From Microbacterium sp. APC 3901 (lineage in GTDB: Bacteria; Actinomycetota; Actinomycetes; Actinomycetales; Microbacteriaceae): a DNA stretch of 64,000 bases. Positions 52,206 to 60,366 of this stretch are shown piece after piece. The notes beneath the pieces were generated by a model that saw only the letters and a list, made by a program, of their open reading frames with translations, ran no database searches and was not told the origin of the DNA. Position 1 is the stretch's first letter; every line of letters begins with the position of its first letter. The stretch covers positions 1 through 64,000 of the forward strand of contig NZ_JASDCU010000014.1 of the NCBI RefSeq assembly GCF_030407765.1. Direction: 5' to 3'. Both the position numbers and the translations under genes were made by a program.

Positions 52206-52976
52206 ATGTCTGTTCTCGAAATCCGCGACCTCTACGTGACGGTCGAGACCGAGGCGGGAATCACCCCGATCCTCAACGGAATCACCCTCACGATGAACAC
52301 GGGTGAGACGCACGCGATCATGGGCCCCAACGGCTCCGGCAAGTCGACGCTCGCCTACACGATCGCCGGTCACCCGAAGTACACGGTGGCGTCCGGCTCG
52401 ATCACGTTCGACGGTCAGGACGTCCTCGCGATGAGCGTCGACGAGCGTGCTCGTGCGGGTCTCTTCCTCGCCATGCAGTACCCGGTCGAGATCCCCGGTG
52501 TGACGGTGACGAACTTCCTGCGCACGGCCAAGACCGCGATCGACGGCGAGGCGCCGGCGATCCGTGGGTGGACCAAGGACGTCAAGACGGCCATGTCCAA
52601 CCTGCGCATGGACCCGAAGTTCGCTCAGCGCAACGTCAACGAGGGCTTCTCCGGCGGCGAGAAGAAGCGCCACGAGATCCTTCAGCTCGAGGTGCTCAAG
52701 CCCAAGTTCGCCGTCCTCGACGAGACTGACTCCGGTCTCGACGTCGACGCACTGAAGATCGTCTCCGAGGGCGTCAACCGCGCCAAGGAGTCGACGGGCC
52801 TCGGCGTGCTGCTCATCACGCACTACACCCGCATCCTCCGCTACATCCGCCCCGACTTCGTGCACGTGATCGTCGCGGGCAAGATCGTCGAAGAGGGTGG
52901 CCCGGAGCTCGCCGACCGGCTCGAGGACGAGGGATACGACCGTTTCCTCGACCCCGCAGCCCCCATCGAGGCGTAG
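52206..52976 (+). CDS. sufC: Fe-S cluster assembly ATPase SufC
   Basis: A 256-residue ABC-type ATPase that drives the SufBCD scaffold. Walker A is GPNGSGKST, the signature is FSGGEKKR, Walker B is FAVLDETDSGLD and the switch His is in LLITHYTRIL. It starts at the base after the previous TGA. All catalytic residues are intact. Confidence 0.97.
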   Translation: MSVLEIRDLYVTVETEAGITPILNGITLTMNTGETHAIMGPNGSGKSTLAYTIAGHPKYTVASGSITFDGQDVLAMSVDERARAGLFLAMQYPVEIPGVTVTNFLRTAKTAIDGEAPAIRGWTKDVKTAMSNLRMDPKFAQRNVNEGFSGGEKKRHEILQLEVLKPKFAVLDETDSGLDVDALKIVSEGVNRAKESTGLGVLLITHYTRILRYIRPDFVHVIVAGKIVEEGGPELADRLEDEGYDRFLDPAAPIEA

Positions 52977-52986
52977 GCTGATTCGC

Positions 52987-53316
52987 ATGACAGCCACCCT
53001 CACCGACGAGAAGTACGACGAGGTCACCGAGGCTCTCAAAGACGTCATGGACCCGGAGCTCGGGATCAACGTCGTCGACCTCGGTCTCATCTACGATCTC
53101 GCATGGGATGACGAGAACGATGCTCTCGTCATCCACATGACGCTCACCAGCGCAGGCTGCCCGCTGACCGACGTTCTCGAAGACCAGACCGCGCAGGCTC
53201 TGGACAGCGTCGTCGATCGCTTCCGCATCAACTGGGTGTGGATGCCGCCGTGGGGTCCGGAGAAGATCACGGACGACGGGCGCGACATGATGCGCGCTCT
53301 CGGCTTCGCCATCTGA
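52987..53316 (+). CDS. metal-sulfur cluster assembly factor (DUF59/MIP18, SufT-like)
   Basis: A 109-residue MIP18-family protein with the motif VMDPELGINVVDLGLIYD and the conserved cysteine in LTSAGCPLTD. Such proteins help mature Fe-S targets; SufT is the usual name next to SUF genes. It starts 10 bases after sufC. No sufS or sufU lies between sufC and this gene, where actinobacterial operons normally have them. Confidence 0.9.
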   Translation: MTATLTDEKYDEVTEALKDVMDPELGINVVDLGLIYDLAWDDENDALVIHMTLTSAGCPLTDVLEDQTAQALDSVVDRFRINWVWMPPWGPEKITDDGRDMMRALGFAI

Positions 53317-53318
53317 GA

Positions 53319-54473
53319 ATGCTCGAGGTCACGGCTCTGCCTCTGGCAGAGCTCCGCGAGCGCAGCAGCGAGAAGTGGCGGGAGTACCCCGCCGACGTGC
53401 TACCGCTGTTCGTCGCGGAAACCGACTTCCCGTTGGCGCCGGCGATCTCGTCGGCTCTCCGACGTGCTGTCGACATCGGCGATACGGGGTATATAGCCTC
53501 GCGTACGCCTCTTCCTGAGACGTACGCGGACTTCGCGCTTCGTCGCTTCGGTTGGCGCGTCGACCCCTCGAAGATGCGCACGACCGCCGACGTGAGCATG
53601 GGGATCGTCGAGATCCTGCGGCGCGTGACGCAGCCGGGGGAGCGCGTGGTCGTCACTCCGCCCGTGTATCCGCCGTTCTTCGACCTGGTCTCCGAAGCAG
53701 GCGCCGAGGTCGTGCGGGTACCGCTGGTCGAGACCGGCGCGCAGTGGGAACTCGATCTGGACGGCATCCGAGCGGCGTTCGAAGACGGTGCCACCGCGCT
53801 GCTGCTCTGCAACCCGCACAACCCGACCGGCACGGTGCACACCCGCGACTCGCTGGCCGCTCTCGCCGAGATCGCCCACGAGTACGGTGCTGCGGTGATC
53901 TCGGATGAGATCCATGCACCGCTCGCGCAGCCGGGCACCGGGTTCACGCCTTTCCTCGACACGGGCGAAGCTGCGGAGCGCGTGGGCTACGCCGTCGTGA
54001 GTGCGAGCAAGGCCTTCAATCTCGCGGGTCTCAAGTGCGCGCTCATGGTGACCGCATCTGATCGCACCAGCGCCGTCGTTCGCGGGCTTCCTATCGAGGT
54101 CGAGTGGCGCACCGGTCAATTCGGACTCCTCGCGGCCGTGGCCGCATTCTCGGAGGAGAGCGACGCCTGGCTCGACGGGCTGCTCAGGACGCTCGATGCG
54201 AATCGCCTGCTGCTCGAAGATCAGCTGGCGTCGAAGCTCCCTGCCGCGCGCTATCGGATCCCTGATGCCGGATATCTGGCCTGGATCGATCTCTCGGGTC
54301 TGGGCTGGGGAGACAACCCCGCTCGGCGGATCCTCAAGGAGGCGAAAGTCGCCCTGCACTTCGGTCCCGCCTTCGGCGAGCAGGGCAGGGGATTCGTGCG
54401 ACTGAACTTCGGCACGAGTCCGGAGATCATCACCGAGGCCATCGAGCGCATCGCGTCGCTCGTGGACCGATGA
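53319..54473 (+). CDS. PLP-dependent C-S lyase/aminotransferase (MalY/PatB family)
   Basis: A 384-residue fold-type I PLP enzyme of the MalY/PatB (cystathionine beta-lyase) group. The Lys that binds PLP is in SASKAFNLAGLK, NPHNPTG and ISDEIHAPL are present, and the N-terminal KWREYPADVLPLFVAETDF matches the family (W-x5-DVLP-x-WVAEMDF type). Family enzymes release pyruvate, ammonia and a thiol or sulfide from cysteine S-conjugates. It follows the SufT-like gene by 2 bases, so it is very likely cotranscribed with the SUF genes. Confidence 0.9.
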   Translation: MLEVTALPLAELRERSSEKWREYPADVLPLFVAETDFPLAPAISSALRRAVDIGDTGYIASRTPLPETYADFALRRFGWRVDPSKMRTTADVSMGIVEILRRVTQPGERVVVTPPVYPPFFDLVSEAGAEVVRVPLVETGAQWELDLDGIRAAFEDGATALLLCNPHNPTGTVHTRDSLAALAEIAHEYGAAVISDEIHAPLAQPGTGFTPFLDTGEAAERVGYAVVSASKAFNLAGLKCALMVTASDRTSAVVRGLPIEVEWRTGQFGLLAAVAAFSEESDAWLDGLLRTLDANRLLLEDQLASKLPAARYRIPDAGYLAWIDLSGLGWGDNPARRILKEAKVALHFGPAFGEQGRGFVRLNFGTSPEIITEAIERIASLVDR

Positions 54474-55843
54474 GCACGAGACCGCAGCCGACCGCATCGA
54501 TCTGGGACCGGGAACGACTCTGGGTCACCGCCGGTGCGGTGGCGCTGATCTTCCTCGCCGCGATCGAGGCGCTGGCGGTCACGACCGTGATGCCGATCGT
54601 CGCGGAATCGCTCGACGGCCGGGAGCTGTATGCCGTGGCCTTCGCCGGAACGCTTGCGACGAGCGTGATCGGCATGGTCGCAGCGGGCGCCTGGGCCGAT
54701 TCTCGGGGACCCCGCGGCCCTCTGTACGCCGCGGTCTCGTTGTTCATCGCCGGACTGCTGCTGTCAGGTCTCGCCGTGACGATGGACCAGTTCCTCGTCG
54801 GGCGGCTGGTTCAGGGGCTCGGTGCTGGTGGGCAGACCGTGGCGCTGTACGTCGTCGTGGCTCGGCTGTACCCACCGCAGCTTCATGGCAGGATCTTCGC
54901 TGCGTTCGCAGCCGCATGGGTCGTGCCGTCGATGATCGGTCCGTTCCTCGCCGGGGCGGTAGCGGAGTACCTCGACTGGCGCTGGGCCTTCCTCGGCGTC
55001 GCCGTGCTGACGACAGTCGCCTTCGTGACTGTCGCGGCCCGGTTGCGAGGGGTCGACCTCGGACGAGGTGAACCACAGGATCGCCGCTCTCTCGTCATCC
55101 GTCTTCTTCTCGCGGTGGTCGTCGCGGTCTCCGCGGTGCTTGTCGGTCTCACGGCGGAGATGGCCGTGCTCCTCGCATGGCCGGTGGCGCTCGGGTCCGT
55201 CGTCGTGATCGCGGCCGCCCTGTTGCCGCTGCTTCCTCGGGGTGCGCTCCGCGCCGGGCGTGGTCTGCCGAGCGTCGTTCTCATGCGCGGGATCGCCGCA
55301 GGCGCGTTCTTCGCGGCAGAGGCATACATCCCGTACCTGCTGATGGAGCGCTTCGACTTCACCGCGACCTGGGCGGGGATCGCACTCATGCTCGCTGCCT
55401 TCGCGTGGGCCGGCGCTTCGCAGTTGCAGGGGATCTTCGGCGAACGTCTCGGCAACACCCGCATCACCGTGATCAGCCTGTCGCTTCTCCTCGTGGCGCT
55501 CGTGCTCGTGTTCGCGGCGGCGCAGTGGGGCGTGTCGCCTGTGTTCGTGGTCGTCGGCTGGGGCTTCGCCGGCGGTGGCATGGGGCTGCTGTATCCACGC
55601 CTCACGGTGCTCACGTTGGCGTACTCGAACGGGGGCAACCAGGGGTTCAACTCGTCGGCGCTGTCGATCTCCGACGCCGCGGGATCAGCAGTGACGATCG
55701 CCCTGGCCGGGCTGCTCGTCGCGACGTTGGGCGGTGACGCCGCGTCATTCGGGGTGGTGTTCGCGTTCTGCTTCTGTCTGGTGCTGTGTGCGTTCGTGCC
55801 GGGACTCAGACTGGGTCACGCCGCAGAGTCGCCCGAGGGCTGA
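54470..55843 (+). CDS. MFS transporter (multidrug-efflux-like)
   Basis: A 457-residue major facilitator with about fourteen hydrophobic segments. The A motif is GAWADSRGPR, and the C-motif-like stretch GLGAGGQTVALYVVVARLYPPQLHGR is typical of drug/H+ antiporters (shown here in part: GLGAGGQTVA, YPPQLHGR). It overlaps the C-S lyase gene by ATGA and ends in a 38-base convergent overlap with bioQ. Coupling to the lyase suggests export of a thiol or amino acid product, which is speculative. Confidence 0.88.
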   Translation: MSTRPQPTASIWDRERLWVTAGAVALIFLAAIEALAVTTVMPIVAESLDGRELYAVAFAGTLATSVIGMVAAGAWADSRGPRGPLYAAVSLFIAGLLLSGLAVTMDQFLVGRLVQGLGAGGQTVALYVVVARLYPPQLHGRIFAAFAAAWVVPSMIGPFLAGAVAEYLDWRWAFLGVAVLTTVAFVTVAARLRGVDLGRGEPQDRRSLVIRLLLAVVVAVSAVLVGLTAEMAVLLAWPVALGSVVVIAAALLPLLPRGALRAGRGLPSVVLMRGIAAGAFFAAEAYIPYLLMERFDFTATWAGIALMLAAFAWAGASQLQGIFGERLGNTRITVISLSLLLVALVLVFAAAQWGVSPVFVVVGWGFAGGGMGLLYPRLTVLTLAYSNGGNQGFNSSALSISDAAGSAVTIALAGLLVATLGGDAASFGVVFAFCFCLVLCAFVPGLRLGHAAESPEG

Positions 55844-56405
55844 GGTCGGCGCTGGCAGGCTCTCCGGCGAGCGCGCTGACGCCCAGGTCGAAGACGCGAT
55901 CGAGTCCGGCGGTGACGTCGACCGTGCCGTCGGCGCGAGCCGCTCCGTGGCTGTCGGCATGCATGCGCTGCTGCACGAGCGTCGCATGGCCGAGCACGAA
56001 GTGCAGGAGTGCCGCTGCGCGCTCGGCGGCATCTGTGTGACCGTGACGCGCGAGTGCGGCCTCGAGGGCGGTCTGGGCGGAGGACGAGCCGAGACGCAGG
56101 GCGTAGGTGCTGAGCACCAGCTCCGCGCCGTCGCGGTAGGTGAAGAGCGCGTCGCGGATGCCGCGCGCGGTGGTCAGCACGTCAGCATCGTCGCGGGGGA
56201 TGCCTGCGGTGATCCGGTCGGCCAGCTCGGCCAGGAGCTCCTGCTTGCTCGAGAAATGCCAGTAGAGCGCGCTCGGCTGGACTTCGAGCCTGCCGGCGAT
56301 CCGTCGCATCGACAGATCGGCGAGACCGACCTCGTCGAGGAGGGTCAGCGCCGCGCGCGCGACGCCGCCGCGGTCGTGGCGCGCGGAGTTGTGCTCGGGG
56401 GTCAT
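55806..56405 (-). CDS. bioQ: TetR-family repressor, probable BioQ
   Basis: A 199-residue TetR protein. The N-terminal helix-turn-helix reads ALTLLDEVGLADLSMRRIA then LEVQPSALYWHFSSKQELL; the C-terminal ligand domain is alpha-helical. In corynebacteria and mycobacteria, BioQ controls biotin genes by binding TGAAC-N3-GTT(A)C-type palindromes, and two such sites lie in the shared promoter here beside bioYMN. A consensus TATACT sits exactly 6 nt before the ATG, so the message is leaderless and self-regulated. Confidence 0.85.
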   Translation of the reverse strand: MTPEHNSARHDRGGVARAALTLLDEVGLADLSMRRIAGRLEVQPSALYWHFSSKQELLAELADRITAGIPRDDADVLTTARGIRDALFTYRDGAELVLSTYALRLGSSSAQTALEAALARHGHTDAAERAAALLHFVLGHATLVQQRMHADSHGAARADGTVDVTAGLDRVFDLGVSALAGEPASADLSPRATLRRDPV

Positions 56406-56411
56406 GCGATC

Positions 56412-56446
56412 AGTATAGTGAACACCGTTCAGGTGAACGGTGTTCA
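56412..56446. promoter_or_regulatory. bioQ/bioY divergent promoter with tandem BioQ-type operator
   Basis: TGAAC-ACC-GTTCA (56419-56431) and TGAAC-GGT-GTTCA (56434-56446) lie two bases apart and are exact reverse complements, giving a larger perfect dyad. They abut -10 hexamers in both directions: TATACT on the minus strand (56412-56417) and TATAGT on the plus strand (56414-56419). Binding would shut both promoters. Confidence 0.88.
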
Positions 56447-56462
56447 GGAAGGTATCGGAACT

Positions 56463-57050
56463 ATGACTCGGCAACGCGATGACCTCGGTCGTGATCTGGC
56501 AAGAGCGGCGATCTTCGCCGCGCTCATCATCGTCCTCGGTATGGTGACGATACCGATTCCCGGCGGAGTGCCGATCACCGCACAGACCCTGGGGGTCATG
56601 CTCGCCGGTGCTGTGCTCGGGCCCCGACTGGCTCCGCTCGCGGTGCTCCTGGTGCTCGTTCTCGCCGCGATCGGACTTCCCGTCCTCGCCGGCGGGCGGG
56701 GCGGCCTCGGCGTCTTCGTCGGTCCGACCGCCGGATACCTGCTCGGGTGGGTGGCGGGCGTCGTCGTGATCGGTCTGGTGGTGGGGAGCGGTCGGCGCAG
56801 CTGGTGGCGGATCGCCCTCGGTGTCGTCGTCGGCGGCATCCTGGTCGTGTATCTGTGCGGGATCCCTGTGACTGCACTGGTACTCGGGCTCGACCTCGGC
56901 CCGACGGCGCTCGCGAGTCTGGTGTTCCTGCCGGGCGATCTGCTGAAGGCGGCCGCAGCGACGGCGCTGGTTCTCGCGCTGCGGCGCGCGTACCCCCGGG
57001 CGTTCGGCGGCCGACACGCGGCAGCGCCCGCGTCCGTCCATGCGGCCTGA
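56463..57050 (+). CDS. bioY: biotin transporter substrate-binding subunit BioY (ECF S component)
   Basis: A 195-residue membrane protein of the BioY family with about six helices. The typical N-terminus is IPIPGGVPITAQTLGVMLAG, and FVGPTAGYLLGW and the C-terminal PGDLLKAAAATAL follow. It binds biotin at the outer face. It has a weak AGGAAGG ribosome site and is controlled by the tandem operator. It overlaps bioM by 11 bases. Confidence 0.94.
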   Translation: MTRQRDDLGRDLARAAIFAALIIVLGMVTIPIPGGVPITAQTLGVMLAGAVLGPRLAPLAVLLVLVLAAIGLPVLAGGRGGLGVFVGPTAGYLLGWVAGVVVIGLVVGSGRRSWWRIALGVVVGGILVVYLCGIPVTALVLGLDLGPTALASLVFLPGDLLKAAAATALVLALRRAYPRAFGGRHAAAPASVHAA

Positions 57051-57732
57051 GACTGCGGTCGGATCGATCTCGCTCGACGGTGTCACCGTCGAGCGGGAGG
57101 GGCGGTCGATCCTGCGCGATGTGACTGTCGAGCTCACCGAGCCGAGGATCGCGGTGATCGGCGCGAACGGTTCGGGAAAGTCGACCTTCGCGCGCCTGCT
57201 GAACGGCCTCGTGCTGCCGGATGCGGGGCGCGTCACGGTTCATGGTCTCGACTCGCGGCGCGACACGAAGGCCCTTCGGCGCCGTGTCGGATTCGTCTTC
57301 TCCGACCCGCAGTCGCAGATCCTGATGCCGACGCCAGCGGAGGACCTCGCGCTCTCGCTGCGCGGCGCTCCTCGGACCGAGGTCGCCGGTCGGGTGGCCG
57401 CCGCACTCGCCGACCACGGCCTGACCGACAGGGCGGACATCCCCGCGTCTGAGCTGTCGGGCGGTCAGACGCAGCTGCTCGCTCTCGCCTCGGTTCTGAT
57501 CACTGAACCGCGGCTCATCGTGGCCGACGAGCCGACGACGCTGCTGGACCTGCGCAACTCGCGAAAGATCTCCGAGCTGCTGCTGGCGCTGCCGTCGCAG
57601 GTCGTCATCGTCACCCATGACCTCGATCTTGCAGCGAGATGCGACCGTGCGGTGCTCTTCGAGGCAGGGTCGGTCATCGCAGCCGGCAACCCGCGCGACG
57701 TGGTCGCCGAGTATCGCGGGCTGTGCGGATGA
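57040..57732 (+). CDS. bioM: biotin ECF transporter ATPase BioM (EcfA-like)
   Basis: A 230-residue ABC ATPase of the energy-coupling factor type. Walker A is GANGSGKST, the Q-loop is FVFSDPQSQ, the signature is LSGGQTQL, Walker B is LIVADEPT and the switch His is in VIVTHDLD. One ATPase serves as a homodimer in BioMNY systems. It overlaps bioY and bioN on either side. Confidence 0.93.
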   Translation: MRPETAVGSISLDGVTVEREGRSILRDVTVELTEPRIAVIGANGSGKSTFARLLNGLVLPDAGRVTVHGLDSRRDTKALRRRVGFVFSDPQSQILMPTPAEDLALSLRGAPRTEVAGRVAAALADHGLTDRADIPASELSGGQTQLLALASVLITEPRLIVADEPTTLLDLRNSRKISELLLALPSQVVIVTHDLDLAARCDRAVLFEAGSVIAAGNPRDVVAEYRGLCG

Positions 57733-58322
57733 TCCAGTCATATCGGTCGGGAGCGAGCATCGTCCACAGGATGCCGGCCGGGCTCAAGCTCGCCCTCTTC
57801 GCAGCGCTCGCACTCGTGTCGTCGGCGTACCCGCATGACGGATGGAGCGTCACGGTCTCTCTCCTCGTCGTGTGCATGCTGTATCTCGTCGCCGGGCTGC
57901 CGGTGAAGGTCGTGTCCGTCGAGATGTGGCGGCTGCGCTGGCTCGTGCTGGTGCTCGGCTCGGCGCTGTGGATCTTCGTGTCACCGCTCACCGCATGGAT
58001 CAGCACGGCCAGGGTGGTGTCGCTGCTTCTGCTCGCTGCGCTCCTCACGATCACCACCCGGATGGGTGATCTGCTCGCGGTGCTTCATCGGATGCTGCGT
58101 CCGCTGCGTCGGCTGGGTGTCGACGCCGATGCGATCGCGATGACGATCTCGCTGACGCTCACGATGGTTCCGGTGGTAGCCGGATTCGCGCAGGCGGTAG
58201 GCGACGCCCAACGGGCACGCGGCATCCGTCTCGGGCCCCGAACCGCCGTGCCGCTCATGGTCAGGACGTTACGCCACGCGGACGAGGTCGGCGACGCTCT
58301 CGCCGCGCGCGGTCTGGTGTGA
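57729..58322 (+). CDS. bioN: biotin ECF transporter transmembrane subunit BioN (EcfT-like)
   Basis: A 197-residue EcfT-type membrane protein with four to five helices. The start MIQSYRSGASIVHRMPAG is typical of BioN, and the Ala-Arg-Gly coupling motif appears as AQRARGIRLG. It links BioM to BioY. It begins at an ATGA with bioM and ends in a 54-base convergent overlap with the acyltransferase gene. Confidence 0.92.
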   Translation: MIQSYRSGASIVHRMPAGLKLALFAALALVSSAYPHDGWSVTVSLLVVCMLYLVAGLPVKVVSVEMWRLRWLVLVLGSALWIFVSPLTAWISTARVVSLLLLAALLTITTRMGDLLAVLHRMLRPLRRLGVDADAIAMTISLTLTMVPVVAGFAQAVGDAQRARGIRLGPRTAVPLMVRTLRHADEVGDALAARGLV

Positions 58323-59585
58323 TCGGCGGGCCAGACGCAGTGCGGACAGCATTCCGCCGACGACGAGCGCGGCCGTCAAAACCGTCGTACCCGCGACGAG
58401 AAGCACGACGACCGAGGTGATGCCGAGTGCCGCTGCGGTCGCGACCCGGGGAGCCGAGTCAGCAGATTGCGGGGACGACTGCGTCTCGATGCGCGTGAGC
58501 GCGACCGCGATCAGCGCGGTGAGGGTCAGCGCGGTCGCGAGCCAGAGCGGTCGAGACACCCACCATGCGAAGGTGCTCCGCTCCGGCAGCGCGATCCCGC
58601 TGCTGAGCGAGGCCACCGCGCAGACCCCTGCCATGGTGAGCAGCGCCGGCATGTGCCACAGGTAGATCGTCATGGTGCGTCTGTTGATGAACGCCGCGAA
58701 GGCGGCCGGGAGCGGGCGGCGACTGAACGCGCTGATGCGATCGCGGAGCAGCGAGACGGCGCTCAGGTGCACGACCCCGACGAGAAGCAGGGCTGCGGTG
58801 GGTGGGTTGATGTTGGCGATGAGATCGGGGGAGTAGACGCCGCCCGTGAAAGCGACGATGAGTGTGGTCAAGGCCGCAGCTCCTGCGATCGCCCGTGCTC
58901 GTCGGCTCAGTCGGTCGATCGTGCCATCGGCGAGGAAGAAGCCGATCTGCTGTAGCGCGAGCCAGACGAACGCGAGATTCAGGAAGCCCACTCCCTCGAG
59001 CCCGGTGATCGCCCGGACCATATCGACGGAGATCGATGCCGCGACCAGCGCGGCCACTGTGATCAGCGGTCTCCGCGCGTGAGCCTTCGCGAGGGCAGGA
59101 AGAAGCGCCTGGCATCCCAGGAAGACCGCGAGGAACCAGAGCGGCTGGCTGTAGCGGAAGTCGGCGACGGCGATGATGTCCGCCGGGATGCCGACGGCGC
59201 TCAGCGTCGCTAGTGCCGCGCCGACGATCCCGATCGCGAACAGCGCCGGCCGCAGCAGCCGGTGCACCCGGGCCGCGATGAAGGCGGTCGGTGTGCCGCC
59301 GCGCGCGTGCGTGCGCCGGAAGGAGATGTAACCCGCGAAGCCGCCGATGACGAAGAAGAGCGGCATCACCTGGAGAACCCAGCTGATGGGCACTATCCAC
59401 CACGTTCCTTCGCTGGCATTCGCGAACACCGGGCCACCGTCGACGACCGTGACCCCGACCATGATGGCGTGGAGCAGTACGACTCCCGCGACGCAGATCG
59501 CCCGCAGGAGGTCGATCGCGGTGTCGCGACCGGCCGACAGCGGATCTCGGAGAGCGGGGCGGCGTGTTGCCTCGACGGTGGCCAT
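58269..59585 (-). CDS. membrane acyltransferase family 3 protein
   Basis: A 438-residue polytopic protein of the acyltransferase-3 (OafA/NodX) family with ten or more helices. The N-terminal RDTAIDLLRAICVAGVVLLH carries the conserved Arg and His, and LYLWHMPAL-like YLWHMPALL occurs further on. It probably O-acylates a cell-surface glycan or lipid. The ATG has a GAGGAGG ribosome site 5 nt upstream, part of which is paired in a leader hairpin. Confidence 0.86.
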   Translation of the reverse strand: MATVEATRRPALRDPLSAGRDTAIDLLRAICVAGVVLLHAIMVGVTVVDGGPVFANASEGTWWIVPISWVLQVMPLFFVIGGFAGYISFRRTHARGGTPTAFIAARVHRLLRPALFAIGIVGAALATLSAVGIPADIIAVADFRYSQPLWFLAVFLGCQALLPALAKAHARRPLITVAALVAASISVDMVRAITGLEGVGFLNLAFVWLALQQIGFFLADGTIDRLSRRARAIAGAAALTTLIVAFTGGVYSPDLIANINPPTAALLLVGVVHLSAVSLLRDRISAFSRRPLPAAFAAFINRRTMTIYLWHMPALLTMAGVCAVASLSSGIALPERSTFAWWVSRPLWLATALTLTALIAVALTRIETQSSPQSADSAPRVATAAALGITSVVVLLVAGTTVLTAALVVGGMLSALRLARRSHQTARGESVADLVRVA

Positions 59586-59593
59586 GGAGTCCT

Positions 59594-59614
59594 CCTCGGA
59601 TGGGGTGTCCGAGG
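59594..59614 (-). promoter_or_regulatory. leader hairpin overlapping the acyltransferase ribosome-binding site
   Basis: CCTCGGA and TCCGAGG form a perfect 7-bp stem with a 7-nt loop in the minus-strand transcript. The right arm covers the first four bases of GAGGAGG, so folding would hide part of the ribosome site. Confidence 0.45.
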
Positions 59615-59640
59615 ATCGTATGGACGCGGTGTCGTCCGAG

Positions 59641-59685
59641 GGATCACTCCCAGGAGCGGTTCGCACCCCTACCAGGGTGTGATCC
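59641..59685. repeat. imperfect inverted repeat between the response regulator and acyltransferase genes
   Basis: Two 14-base arms (GGATCACTCCCAGG and CCAGGGTGTGATCC) match at 12 of 14 positions with a 17-base spacer. It may be an operator for the acyltransferase gene, possibly for the neighbouring response regulator, or a T-less terminator. Confidence 0.5.
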
Positions 59686-59694
59686 TGGCGCGGC

Positions 59695-60366
59695 TCAGGA
59701 CGCGGGTTCGACCAGGCCGGTGTCGTACGCGAGAATCACGGCGTGCACGCGGTCGCGGAGTCGGAGTTTTGCCAGGACCTTGCCGACGTGGGTCTTCACG
59801 GTCTGCTCTGCGATGAACAGATCGGCAGCGATCTCGCTGTTCGACCGGCCTCGCCCGATGAGCACCAGCACCTCTCGCTCTCGGTCGGTCAGCTCTGCCA
59901 GCGAGGTCGCGGCTCGCGGCGTGTGCGGTCGCCGACCGGCGAACTGCTCGATCATCCGCCTGGTCACGCTGGGAGCGAGCAGCGCGTCGCCGCCGGCGAC
60001 CACGCGCACGGCGTGGACGAGCTCTTCAGGAAGAGCGTCTTTCAGCAGGAACCCGCTCGCGCCCGCCTCGAGCGCGTCATAGACGTAGTCATCGATGTCG
60101 AAGGTCGTGAGCATGAGGATCCTTGGCACATGGGCGGCAGGATAGCCGGGGCCGAGGATGCGACGGGTCGCCTCGATGCCGTCCACCTCAGGCATCCGCA
60201 CGTCCATCAGGATCACGTCCGGATCGAGGCGGGTGGCGAGAGCGACCGCCTCGGCGCCGTTCGCGGCCTGACCGGCCACCCGGATCCCTTCGTGAGCATC
60301 GAGCAGGGCGGCGAATCCGGCGCGCACCATGGCCTGATCGTCGGCGATGAGGACGCTGATCGTCAC
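59695..60366 (-). CDS. LuxR/NarL-family response regulator
   Basis: A 223-residue response regulator. The receiver domain has the DD pair in IADDQAMVR, the phosphoacceptor Asp in VILMDVRMPEVDG and Lys in FLLKDALPEEL. The C-terminal GerE-type helix-turn-helix reads LTDREREVLVLIGRGRSNSEIA. The GTG start overlaps the kinase stop (GTGA). The output genes are unknown. Confidence 0.94.
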   Translation of the reverse strand: MTISVLIADDQAMVRAGFAALLDAHEGIRVAGQAANGAEAVALATRLDPDVILMDVRMPEVDGIEATRRILGPGYPAAHVPRILMLTTFDIDDYVYDALEAGASGFLLKDALPEELVHAVRVVAGGDALLAPSVTRRMIEQFAGRRPHTPRAATSLAELTDREREVLVLIGRGRSNSEIAADLFIAEQTVKTHVGKVLAKLRLRDRVHAVILAYDTGLVEPAS

